Shown here: piece after piece, positions 22,855 to 29,857 of the stretch
How the letters are laid out: each line of letters starts with the position of its first letter
How positions within the stretch are numbered: the first letter of the stretch is position 1
NCBI GenBank assembly: GCA_009841045.1
Contig: VXMO01000035.1
Location: 1-45,451 of the forward strand
Length of the DNA stretch: 45,451 bases
DNA from: Dehalococcoidia bacterium
GTDB taxonomy: Bacteria; Chloroflexota; Dehalococcoidia; UBA6926
Direction: 5' to 3'
Translations under genes and position numbers: made by a program
Notes under the pieces: model-generated
What the model saw: the letters and a program-made list of their open reading frames with translations, nothing else
Databases searched by the model: none
What the model was told of the DNA's origin: nothing

Positions 22855-23689
22855 GGTCGCTTTCCTCCTGTTCAGCTGGTTGTTCCGGGATACGGGGCAG
22901 GACGATGTCCAGCATCTCGGCGAAATGGCCGGGAAGGTCCTCCTCCAGCCAGTCGGCCAGGGAGCACACCGAGTCCATCAGCGTTCTGGCCTCCCGCCAC
23001 TCCTCCGTGCCGATGGCGATGACCTCATCCTCCCAAGGGTCGGCAAAGCCGTCAAACGAGCCATCCTCGTAGTTGTGGTCGAGGAAGAAGTTGCCGGTCC
23101 CGGAGAAGACCCATGAGGCGGCCTGCGCCGCCCCCTCGAACCGGGTATCCTTCACCGCCTCGGCGAGTGACTCGATTGGTATGCCTTCCTCGGGAATCCG
23201 CTCCAGGGTCGATTGCGGGATGCGCTGGGCCGCCGATTCCAGCCAGGCCGTCCGAATCTCGTCGGTGTCCCCGTAGAAGGACTCCGGGGGTTCCGCCAGC
23301 AGCAGCAGGGCCGAGATGCCTTCCCGGTAGCTGTTCCACAATTCGTGGATGTCCTCGTAGCCGAAGCCCATCAGGTCGAAGGGGATGCCCCTCCGCATCC
23401 AACTCCAGGGCGGCTCATCGTCGGATTCGGCCCAGAACTCGATCGCGGGCATGTAAAGGGGAAAGTGCTTCTCACCGACGAGCCGCGCGAACCGCTGCAC
23501 CCTTTCGCGGGCGTCGGGGGCCGAGAGCGCCGCCTCCGCCTCGTCGGCAAAGAGGCGGCGCACCAGCCCCGCGAACCATGTGTAGTCCTCGGCATACCCA
23601 ACGATCGTCACAAGCTCCCGCAGCGACGGCGGACGCTGCACGAGCGACTGGGCGAGTCCGCTCAGGAGCGCCGGGGCCGCAGATGCCAC
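22844..23689 (-). CDS. Unknown acidic protein of the PRTRC cassette, 281 aa
   Basis: The start is GTG at 23689, decided by a perfect AAGGAGG 7 bp upstream inside the 3' end of the preceding gene, which it overlaps by 28 bp. Translation in this frame upstream of that GTG looks like noise. The protein is soluble, acidic and Trp-rich (YTWFAGLVRRLFADEAE, PAIEFWAESDDEPPWSWMRRG, GFGYEDIHELWNSYREGIS, SGTGNFFLDHNYEDGSFDGFADPWEDE). No family is recognised. Its place between proteins C and B is where PRTRC protein F occurs in other cassettes, so a very divergent F is possible but not shown. Confidence 0.7.
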   Translation of the reverse strand: MASAAPALLSGLAQSLVQRPPSLRELVTIVGYAEDYTWFAGLVRRLFADEAEAALSAPDARERVQRFARLVGEKHFPLYMPAIEFWAESDDEPPWSWMRRGIPFDLMGFGYEDIHELWNSYREGISALLLLAEPPESFYGDTDEIRTAWLESAAQRIPQSTLERIPEEGIPIESLAEAVKDTRFEGAAQAASWVFSGTGNFFLDHNYEDGSFDGFADPWEDEVIAIGTEEWREARTLMDSVCSLADWLEEDLPGHFAEMLDIVLPRIPEQPAEQEESDHDD

Positions 23690-23892
23690 CGCAGCGCCTC
23701 CTTGAGCCGCCCCGTGGTCGAGGCGTAGTCCTGGGCTTGGGCAGAGGCGGCGTCGACGTCCTTCTGCCGTGCCGCCGCGGCGTCCAGATCGAGGGAGCCG
23801 TCGTGCCGTGTGAGCTCCGCCGTGAGCTCGATGATGCGCAGTGCCGTTGGCGGGGTCGCCGCCAGCAGCCCTGCAAAGGTGCGGGTGTCCAT
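23662..23892 (-). CDS. Small unknown protein of the PRTRC cassette, 76 aa
   Basis: A 76-residue, mostly helical, Ala-rich protein (TFAGLLAATPPTALRIIELTAEL...RQKDVDAASAQAQDYASTTGRLKEALRWH) with a coiled-coil-like second half. The ATG is preceded by AAGGAGG at 7 bp spacing. It sits 12 bp after the ubiquitin-like protein gene and overlaps the next gene, implying translational coupling. Function unknown. Confidence 0.65.
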   Translation of the reverse strand: MDTRTFAGLLAATPPTALRIIELTAELTRHDGSLDLDAAAARQKDVDAASAQAQDYASTTGRLKEALRWHLRPRRS

Positions 23893-23904
23893 CGGATGCC
23901 CTCC

Positions 23905-24102
23905 TTACGGGGTGGAGCACCCCTTGGTGCCCACGCGCCGCTGGAACTCGTAGATGGTGTCGTCGCCCCGCTTCGTCTCCTTCACCGAGGCGTTTGCGAT
24001 TTCGCCGTAGAAATCGGCGAGCGTTCCCTTCACCTGGTCGACGGTCATCTCGGGATCGGGGTCCGGGAACTCTCTATCGTCGTACACAAACACGCGTGCC
24101 AT
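23905..24102 (-). CDS. PRTRC system protein C-like, ubiquitin-like protein
   Basis: The 65-residue protein matches PRTRC protein C: RVFVYDDREFPDPDPEMTVDQVK at the start, a FYGEIANASV middle and YEFQRRVGTKG at the end. Proteins of this family are beta-grasp (ubiquitin-like) in size and strand pattern. Here Gly61 of VGTKG is followed by four extra residues (CSTP), a tail a JAB peptidase could remove to expose the glycine. The ATG at 24102 is chosen over the longer frame (24162) because AAGGAG lies 7 bp upstream and the family N terminus starts there. A strong hairpin separates it from the helicase gene. Confidence 0.8.
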   Translation of the reverse strand: MARVFVYDDREFPDPDPEMTVDQVKGTLADFYGEIANASVKETKRGDDTIYEFQRRVGTKGCSTP

Positions 24103-24144
24103 GGTCTTCTCCTTCCGGCGTTGCCGATTCGTGACTTGTCGTGC

Positions 24145-24179
24145 GGGGAGGCCGTCGCGCATGTGGCGGCGGCCTCCCC
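24145..24179 (-). terminator. Hairpin between helicase and protein C genes
   Basis: GGGGAGGCC (24145-24153) and GGCCTCCCC (24171-24179) form a perfect 9-bp stem with a 17-nt loop, 17 bp after the helicase stop. There is no T-run, so it may be an mRNA processing or stability hairpin rather than a true terminator. Confidence 0.55.
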
Positions 24180-24195
24180 CGTGATTCTGGGCGGT

Positions 24196-26475
24196 CTAGC
24201 GTCCCGCGCCGACCGTCTCCTGCTGCAGCGCCCACTCGAACATCGAGAGGCTTGTGGGTCGGGGCTTCCCTTTGCGTCGCTTCGGCTGGACAGGCTCAGC
24301 CAGGAACTCCGCCCAGGAGAAGAGCGACCGTTGCGGCTCGTCGGCGTCCGGCTCCGCGTTGGCGGCGGACTGAAGCGGGAGCTCGGTCTCTGCCACCGGA
24401 TGGATTTCCACGATGGAGGGTGTGATGGGCTCCGACGCCTTCCAGCCGTCGTCGACGAGGTAGGACTCCGATTCGGTTTCGGCGGCGCGGGCTTGGGCGA
24501 AAGCTGCTTCCACCGTGTCCGCCGCGTCGTCCTCCTCGCCGTTGACCAGCTTTCGAGCCAGGGCGAGCATGAGGTCGTCGCCATCGTCACCGTACGCCGC
24601 CAACCCGTCCTCGGGGAGTTCTCCCTCGACTGCCAGCGACGACTGGAGCTTCTGCGCCACCAGCTTCAGAGCGTCGGCCTGCAGGGTGGTCCGGTAGGCC
24701 ATGAAGATGACCTTTACGGGGCGTGTCTGTCCGATCCGCCATGATCGCCGTGACGCCTGTCGCATCGTGTACACGGAGTAGTCCGTCTCGTACCAGACGA
24801 TGGTAGGGAAGTCCACGAGGTCGAGGCCGGTCTGAACGAGGCGAGGGTGGCAGATGATGACGTCCACGCCCTTCTTGACCTTGTCGGCGACCCACGCCTC
24901 GCGTTTCTCCGGCGTGACCGCGTCAGCCTTCATGACGGCGACCTTGAACCCGTGCCTCGTGAGCATGTCGTCCATGCGACCGGTGATGTCACGGGTTCCC
25001 GTGTGCGTCGCGTAGGCCAAGACGCGGCGTCCTGCCAACCGTTCCGCCGCCACGAGATCGAGCAGCGCCTTCTCCTTCGGGTAGACGTGGTCCTCGGACA
25101 ACGGCGGCAACTGAATGAGCGGCTCACCGGAGTCGGGATCGAACACCGTTTCGCCTCGTGTGCAGCCGTCGGGGTAGGCGAGGAGCGACTGCAGGTAGAT
25201 GGAGAGCAGCCGACGCGAGCCGTCGGCCAGTGCCTTGACCATGGCATGCCGCAGCTTCTCGAACAGCTTCTCGTAGGCCGACTTCTGGGAAAAGCCCGTC
25301 GCGTCGGCGTCGCTGTCCATCGCCGTCAACATGACCTGTTCCTCGTAGTCGGGCAGGCCGGAGGCCACGTCGGACAGCCGCAGGAAGACCGAGTTGCCGA
25401 TCAGGTGGAAGAGCGCGGACGGCGCGAGGCCGGGGCGCTCCTTCACCGTCTTGCGGTACTTGCGGCGACGGCTGTTGCGTCCGTCCTCCGTCGAGCGGTC
25501 GTCGTCCTTGCCGATGGTGTGCTCGACGAACCCGTAGCGGTTGACCCACCGCCCCTCCTCCGACCGACCGAACTCCGTTCGAATCGCCGGGCTGAACCTG
25601 TACAGCAGGTGGAAAAGGGTGGAGGAGTACCCGCCGAGCAGCGTTCCGGTCAGGGTGAGCGACCGCCCGCAGGCGTCGGCGAGCACGCCCGCCGCGATGC
25701 CCTGCGCGGAGCCCCGTCCCTTGTATTCGTGGACCTCGTCGCCGATGAGCAGGTCGAAGAACCCGTGCATGTGGTTCTTGACGTAGTCGGCGAGCGGGTA
25801 GCGGCGCGGGCCGGAGTTGTCAGCCTGCCAGAGCGGGCGGCCGCATTCGGGGCACTTCCGCTTGCGGCGGGCGAGATCCCCATGCGAAAGGGGCACGCCG
25901 TCGGCGTCCACGATCTGCGCCGCACAGTCGGGGCATGCGGGGACGCGGAACGGTTCCAACGTCTCCTCCAGCCGAATCAACCGTCCGCCGGAAACCGCCC
26001 ACCGGTTCACCACGGCCGGCTGCCACCGATAGGAGAGCTTGGCGCGCTCGCGGGACATGATGGCGAACAGCGGGCCGAGGGTGACTGCGCGGCGGAGGTT
26101 GTCGAGATCCGTGATGGAGCTGACGATGACGGCTCTGGCGTCTGGGATCGTCTGTTCGACCTCCCTCTTCCACTTCACGGTGAGGTGGGGCGGAGCGAGG
26201 ACGAGGATGCGCCGGAAGCCGGCGGCGTGCGCGGCGGCCGTCGCGATGAACGTCTTGCCCGTGCCCATCTCGCCGACGACGGCCGTGCCCTGGTTGGCCC
26301 TGAGCGAGAGCGCCGACCCGCGAATCGCGTCCGCCTGCGCGCCGAGCGGAGTGCGGAGCAGTTGGGGCAGGGGGACGGCGCTTGCGTCGGACGGCCGGTA
26401 CAGGGGTGGGTAGGACTCGACGACGCGCTGAGCGATGGCGTCCCTGTAGGTGTCGATGAATTCGCCGAGGTTCAT
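24196..26475 (-). CDS. Zinc-finger SNF2/DEVH helicase-type ATPase
   Basis: This 759-residue superfamily 2 ATPase has Walker A GEMGTGKT (68-75), VLAPPHLTVKWKRE (motif Ia region), an inserted four-Cys zinc module (C181/C184 and C208/C211), the DEVH box (246-249) and TLTGTLLGG (motif III). Its C-terminal SF2 domain has VIICHPRLVQTGLDL and the SNF2-type motif VI RQASRRSWRIGQ. A low-complexity acidic tail follows after ~610. It resembles plasmid/ICE-borne SNF2-like helicases and probably works in element replication, transfer or protection together with the adjacent methyltransferase. The zinc module inside the N-terminal RecA domain is unusual. Confidence 0.87.
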   Translation of the reverse strand: MNLGEFIDTYRDAIAQRVVESYPPLYRPSDASAVPLPQLLRTPLGAQADAIRGSALSLRANQGTAVVGEMGTGKTFIATAAAHAAGFRRILVLAPPHLTVKWKREVEQTIPDARAVIVSSITDLDNLRRAVTLGPLFAIMSRERAKLSYRWQPAVVNRWAVSGGRLIRLEETLEPFRVPACPDCAAQIVDADGVPLSHGDLARRKRKCPECGRPLWQADNSGPRRYPLADYVKNHMHGFFDLLIGDEVHEYKGRGSAQGIAAGVLADACGRSLTLTGTLLGGYSSTLFHLLYRFSPAIRTEFGRSEEGRWVNRYGFVEHTIGKDDDRSTEDGRNSRRRKYRKTVKERPGLAPSALFHLIGNSVFLRLSDVASGLPDYEEQVMLTAMDSDADATGFSQKSAYEKLFEKLRHAMVKALADGSRRLLSIYLQSLLAYPDGCTRGETVFDPDSGEPLIQLPPLSEDHVYPKEKALLDLVAAERLAGRRVLAYATHTGTRDITGRMDDMLTRHGFKVAVMKADAVTPEKREAWVADKVKKGVDVIICHPRLVQTGLDLVDFPTIVWYETDYSVYTMRQASRRSWRIGQTRPVKVIFMAYRTTLQADALKLVAQKLQSSLAVEGELPEDGLAAYGDDGDDLMLALARKLVNGEEDDAADTVEAAFAQARAAETESESYLVDDGWKASEPITPSIVEIHPVAETELPLQSAANAEPDADEPQRSLFSWAEFLAEPVQPKRRKGKPRPTSLSMFEWALQQETVGAGR

Positions 26476-26520
26476 TGGCGTCCTTCCTTTCTTCTGGGTG
26501 CTATGGTGAATCGGCGAGGT

Positions 26521-26549
26521 CCCTTCGCCTGGTGGGGGGAGGCGACGGG
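26521..26549 (-). terminator. Hairpin between methyltransferase and helicase genes
   Basis: CCC..CGCCT (26521-26530) pairs with AGGCG..GGG (26540-26549) across a two-base internal mismatch, loop of 9. It lies between the methyltransferase stop (26579) and the helicase start (26475). It is one of several hairpins at operon junctions. Confidence 0.4.
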
Positions 26550-26578
26550 TCCCCGATGCGGCCTCTCTGAGAGGTAGA

Positions 26579-27619
26579 CTAGGCGGCGATGTCCGTGATC
26601 TCGCCGTCGTCGAGGCCGAGCGCGACGACGGTCGTCTTGATCCTCTCGCGGAACACCTCCTTCTCCGGCGTGTCGTCCACGAGGACCATCTCCTTCGACG
26701 TGCGCCCCTTGACGAGGATGCGCCTGCCGTCGGCCTCGAGCTGGAGATTGTTCAGGAACCCTGCGGCCACCAGCATCGCCATATGGCCGCGCCGTAGCGG
26801 CATGAGCGGGCGGGTGCGGTCTTCCGTCGCAGGCCAGAGCGCATCCGTGATCTGCGGGTTGACCCACAGCCCCGTGCGTCGTGCCTCGGTCGCGGCAGCT
26901 ATGGAATCGACCGTCCTGCGCGTGAAGAGGATGTCTCCCGCCGCAGTAACTGGCGGCTTGAATGCCGGATAGTCCACCGATCGCAACACCTCCGGTTCGC
27001 CCGCAGCCCATTCCCTGATCTGCGCCTCCGTGTACCTGTCGGGGCTGGGGTCCGCGCGGCGGATGGCCATCAGCACGACTTGGTCGAAGGCATCGCGTTC
27101 CGGGTCCGGGAACGCCCAGCATCGGACGCGGGTGTAATGTGACGACAGGTACCGCGCGGAGACGGCGAGCTGCGCCCGCGGCACGATGAAGACGAGCACG
27201 CCGCCATCGACGAGGTATCGCGTGCAATGGGTGAGAAAGGCGTGCTCGGTGCGCTTGTTCTCGTCCTGCTGCCAGTCATACGGAGGATTGAGAAACAGCA
27301 GGCCGAACATTCCGTTGGCGATGGACGTCTGAAAGGCGTCCGACGAGAGAACGTGATCGAGCCGTTCGGCGGCTTCCTCGGCGCGCTCCTTGTGGAGCTC
27401 GATGCCGTATGTCTCGACCGTCGTCTTGCCGCTCCGCCGCAACGGATCGGTCAGTCGCCCGAGTGCCTCGCCTGCGCCGCAGCAAGGGTCGAGAATCCTC
27501 AGGGTCTCAGGCGTCCTTCTGTTGTAGCCGTAGGGTGAACGGATCAGCGTGCCGATCATGTCGACAACCCTGTCCGGTGTTGGGTAGAAGCCACCCTTGG
27601 CCAATCCCGCAAGTCGCAT
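26579..27619 (-). CDS. DNA N6-adenine-type methyltransferase (DUF6094-like)
   Basis: The 346-residue SAM-dependent methyltransferase has SAM motif I ILDPCCGAGEAL (~42-53), acidic motif YGIEL (~71-75) and catalytic NPPY (111-114) in LLFLNPPYDW, the signature of N6-adenine methyltransferases. The N terminus AGLAKGGFYPTPDRVVDMI and the C-terminal block GHMAMLVAAGFLNN match the DUF6094 type common on plasmids and integrative elements. ATG at 27619 has AAAGGAG at 7 bp; the longer frame to 27808 is discarded. No restriction endonuclease is adjacent, so it is probably an orphan modification or anti-restriction enzyme of the element. Confidence 0.85.
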   Translation of the reverse strand: MRLAGLAKGGFYPTPDRVVDMIGTLIRSPYGYNRRTPETLRILDPCCGAGEALGRLTDPLRRSGKTTVETYGIELHKERAEEAAERLDHVLSSDAFQTSIANGMFGLLFLNPPYDWQQDENKRTEHAFLTHCTRYLVDGGVLVFIVPRAQLAVSARYLSSHYTRVRCWAFPDPERDAFDQVVLMAIRRADPSPDRYTEAQIREWAAGEPEVLRSVDYPAFKPPVTAAGDILFTRRTVDSIAAATEARRTGLWVNPQITDALWPATEDRTRPLMPLRRGHMAMLVAAGFLNNLQLEADGRRILVKGRTSKEMVLVDDTPEKEVFRERIKTTVVALGLDDGEITDIAA

Positions 27620-27644
27620 TTGAGTCTCCTTTCTTATCCGTGGC

Positions 27645-28025
27645 TTAGTTGGTGACGCCGACAACCTCGCCGACGCCGTGAGTCTGCTGGAAGCAGAGCG
27701 CCTGGCTCGTCCTGAGTCGGTTGGCGCAGGTCGTGCAGTAGGCCGTGACGATGTCCGCATCGCGGGCGACGGTGATCCGCCTGACGAGGACGACCCGGTC
27801 CGGGCCAATCCGGTGCGTGTAGAGCGTGACCCGACCGTCTCCGGATTCCTCCGGCGTGGCGGGCCGGTAGAAGTGAGGCTGGATTGCGACGGTCAGGTGT
27901 GAGCCGCCGTCGTGTCCGCAGTAGGGGCAGATGCCGCCGTCGAAGGCGAAGTTCTTCCAAGCGCGGACGTTCTTCTGGCGGCGCTTGACGCTCGCGCGCC
28001 TCGCCTTCTTGAGCGTCTTATCCAT
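27645..28025 (-). CDS. Zinc-ribbon-like hypothetical protein, 126 aa
   Basis: It begins with a strongly basic segment (KTLKKARRASVKRRQKNVR), then a CPYCGH knuckle near residue 33, a beta-rich middle (GRVTLYTHRIGPDRVVLVRRITV) and a second CTTC pair near residue 97. Two Cys pairs could bind one zinc. Function unknown; nucleic-acid binding is plausible. The ATG at 28025 overlaps the upstream stop by 8 bp, indicating translational coupling. Confidence 0.7.
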   Translation of the reverse strand: MDKTLKKARRASVKRRQKNVRAWKNFAFDGGICPYCGHDGGSHLTVAIQPHFYRPATPEESGDGRVTLYTHRIGPDRVVLVRRITVARDADIVTAYCTTCANRLRTSQALCFQQTHGVGEVVGVTN

Positions 28026-28650
28026 CCGAGGCCCCCTCATTCGGGAGGGTGAGCGCCCCCATGCCGACCGCCATCGAGAGGTCCTCCCTCAGCGCCTCGG
28101 AGTCGGGGGAGCACCGGTAGGCGATGATGCCCTGGGAATCCAGTTTCTCAATCTCCTTGCGGCGTCTGCCGCGCTCCCAGAGCCAACCGGCCCAATCGTG
28201 GTGCAATGGCAGAGGACTCCGGCGGTCGAGGAAGCGGTAGTGCAGAGCCGCAGCATCCTCCTCCGATTCCATGAGCAGGAGGAAGTCGTCGCGTTCGAAG
28301 GCGTATTCGGCGACCCGAGTGAAGACGAGCGCGTGCCAGCCACCCGACGACGGCAACTTCTGGATCTTCGTCGTCCACGTCCCGATGGTGCTGGGCGGGA
28401 TTGCGCAGCGGTGGTAGCCGCCGGAGATGGCCATGCCGTCCACGCCCCGAACCAGGTGAGCGGGATCGGGCGGCTGTTTGAGCAGAGCGCCCCAGATGGA
28501 CTTGACTTCCTTCTCGGCGCCGACCATTGACACGAACCACAACGTCCCCGCGTCTGGGTCACGGGCGAAGGCGTCCACCGTCGCCGAGTATCCCCCGGCG
28601 CTGATTGTGTACAGCGACTCGGTGTCGATCATTACAGACTGAACGGTCAT
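28018..28650 (-). CDS. Hypothetical protein, 210 aa
   Basis: Unrecognised soluble protein. Visible segments are a beta-rich N terminus (SLYTISAGGYSATVDAFARDP), GVDGMAISGGYHRCAIP, a helical acidic region (FLLLMESEEDAAALHYRFLDRR) and GIIAYRCSPDSEALREDL. ATG at 28650 is chosen over the longer frame because AAAGGA precedes it and the upstream residues look random. It is the fifth-last gene before the helicase/PRTRC block and overlaps the zinc-ribbon gene. Confidence 0.65.
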   Translation of the reverse strand: MTVQSVMIDTESLYTISAGGYSATVDAFARDPDAGTLWFVSMVGAEKEVKSIWGALLKQPPDPAHLVRGVDGMAISGGYHRCAIPPSTIGTWTTKIQKLPSSGGWHALVFTRVAEYAFERDDFLLLMESEEDAAALHYRFLDRRSPLPLHHDWAGWLWERGRRRKEIEKLDSQGIIAYRCSPDSEALREDLSMAVGMGALTLPNEGASDG

Positions 28651-28686
28651 TGGAGTGTCCTTTCCTTTAGGGAGGGGATTGTCCGG

Positions 28687-28705
28687 CGCGGGATCCATGC
28701 CCGCG
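28687..28705 (-). terminator. Hairpin after radC-like gene
   Basis: CGCGGG (28687-28692) pairs with CCCGCG (28700-28705), 7-nt loop, 8 bp after the radC-like stop on the transcribed strand. No T-run follows. Confidence 0.4.
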
Positions 28706-28712
28706 TCAGGCC

Positions 28713-29222
28713 TCAGTCGCTGATGTGGCCGAGGTCCTTGAGGCTCGCGAAGTGATCGCCACCGATGACGACGTGGTCGAGGAGGTCGATGCCCAGCAGC
28801 TTGCAGGCATCGTTGAGACTCGTCGTAGTCCTGATGTCATCGTGGCTCGGCGTGGGGTCGCCCGAGGGATGGTTGTGGACGACGATGACGTTTGGCAAGC
28901 CGTCCACGACGGCGGGGCGGATCACCTCGGCGGGCCGGACTCTGCATTCGCTGACCGTGCCCTGGTAGATGACACGCCGCCCCACGAGGTGGTTTTTCTT
29001 GTCGAGGAGCAACACGCGCAGTTGTTCCTGTGCGAGGTCGGCCATTTCGTCCTGCAGCACCGCGTGCACGTCGGCGGGGCTGGAGATGACGACCCCGGAG
29101 TTATCCTGACTGGCGGTCTTCGTGCCCACCTCGTATCTGACCGAGAGTTCTGCGAGTAGCTGCATGTTCGCGCGGAGCGCGTCGATCAGCTCCGACGGCT
29201 CCAGAACGCGTTTCCGTGGCAT
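28713..29222 (-). CDS. radC: RadC-family JAB-domain protein
   Basis: The 169-residue protein has the RadC metal-binding motif HNHPSGDPTPSHDD (His116, His118, Asp128) and upstream LRVLLLDKKNHLVG and the VRPAEVIRPAVVDG segment. It lacks the N-terminal helix-hairpin-helix of chromosomal RadC, as is common for copies on plasmids and integrative elements. The molecular role of RadC is unsettled; mobile copies are often next to anti-restriction and replication genes, as here. ATG at 29222 has GGAGG upstream. Confidence 0.88.
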   Translation of the reverse strand: MPRKRVLEPSELIDALRANMQLLAELSVRYEVGTKTASQDNSGVVISSPADVHAVLQDEMADLAQEQLRVLLLDKKNHLVGRRVIYQGTVSECRVRPAEVIRPAVVDGLPNVIVVHNHPSGDPTPSHDDIRTTTSLNDACKLLGIDLLDHVVIGGDHFASLKDLGHISD

Positions 29223-29258
29223 GAGTTGTGCCTCCAGTTGAAGTGTCGATAAACGAGG

Positions 29259-29295
29259 ACGGGGCCGACTCCCCAAGAGAGGGAGTCGGCCCCGT
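29259..29295 (-). terminator. 15-bp perfect hairpin after ssb
   Basis: The arms at 29259-29273 and 29281-29295 (core GGGGCCGACTCCC) pair perfectly over 15 bp around a 7-nt loop CAAGAGA. It lies 41 bp past the ssb stop, between ssb and the radC-like gene. It is the strongest hairpin of the operon; the downstream tract CCTCGTTTATC is only weakly T-rich. Confidence 0.65.
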
Positions 29296-29336
29296 GTCGC
29301 GTTCGGCCGGAGCCGAGCGCCGTGTGGTCGATGCGT

Positions 29337-29732
29337 CTAGAAGGGTGAGCTGCCCGGCTCCACGCCATCCTCGTACTCGGAAGACTCGTGGGTGGCTGAG
29401 CCGTTGCCGTTGCCGCCGTCGAGGAAGACCACCTCGGCGGCGTAGATCTCGGTGGAGTAGCGGCGTGTCCCGTCCTTCGCCTCGTAGGAGTTCTGGGCGA
29501 GACGGCCCGCGACGTAGATGCGCTGACCCTTCTCGACGTACTGGTTGACGGCCTCGCCGAGCTTGTCCCACACCGTGACGGTGTGCCAGTCGGTCTCTGT
29601 CTCGCCGTTCTGGCGGGGGCGGTCGGTGGCCACCCTGAGATGCGTGACGCCAGTGCCGTTGGGCGTGTAGCGCATCTCGGGCTCTGCCCCCACGCGGCCC
29701 AGCAGTTCGACGCGGTTGATCGTGCGTGACAT
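29337..29732 (-). CDS. ssb: Single-stranded DNA-binding protein
   Basis: The 131-residue protein has one OB fold (~1-105): INRVELLGRVGAEPEMRYTPNG, VATDRPRQNGETETDWHTVTVWDKLGE, GQRIYVAGRLAQNSYEAKDG. A short Gly/Asn/acidic tail ends in PF, the usual contact point for SSB partner proteins. It is a short mobile-element version. AAGGAG precedes the ATG. It should coat single-stranded DNA during element replication or transfer and feed the Rad52-like annealing protein. Confidence 0.93.
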   Translation of the reverse strand: MSRTINRVELLGRVGAEPEMRYTPNGTGVTHLRVATDRPRQNGETETDWHTVTVWDKLGEAVNQYVEKGQRIYVAGRLAQNSYEAKDGTRRYSTEIYAAEVVFLDGGNGNGSATHESSEYEDGVEPGSSPF

Positions 29733-29800
29733 TGTGTCTCCTTCTCGCAGTTGGATGCGATTTCTCTTTACCGCGGTGTGCGCCTCCCTTTAGGGAGAAG

Positions 29801-29831
29801 CGGGGCCGCTCTCGTTTGAGGAACAGCCCCG
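29801..29831 (-). terminator. Hairpin between nuclease and ssb genes
   Basis: CGGGGC (29801-29806) pairs with GCCCCG (29826-29831), with inner CTC/GAG pairing in the loop. The flank GTGTCGCGTC matches the flank of the hairpin at 29259-29295, suggesting the two hairpins share ancestry. A small inverted repeat CTCCCT/AGGGAG is next to it at 29784-29797. Confidence 0.45.
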
Positions 29832-29857
29832 TGTCGCGTCCTCCGATTCGAGGGCGG

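Noticed and set aside
23113-24744. Long plus-strand open frame (543 codons) opposite the PRTRC genes
   Set aside because: It is antisense to five well-supported genes with good ribosome-binding sites, and its Arg/Ala/Pro-rich composition is not protein-like.
24847-26577. Long plus-strand open frame (576 codons) opposite the helicase gene
   Set aside because: It is antisense to the helicase, with Arg/Gly/Val-biased composition and no recognisable motif. GC-rich genes commonly leave such open shadows.
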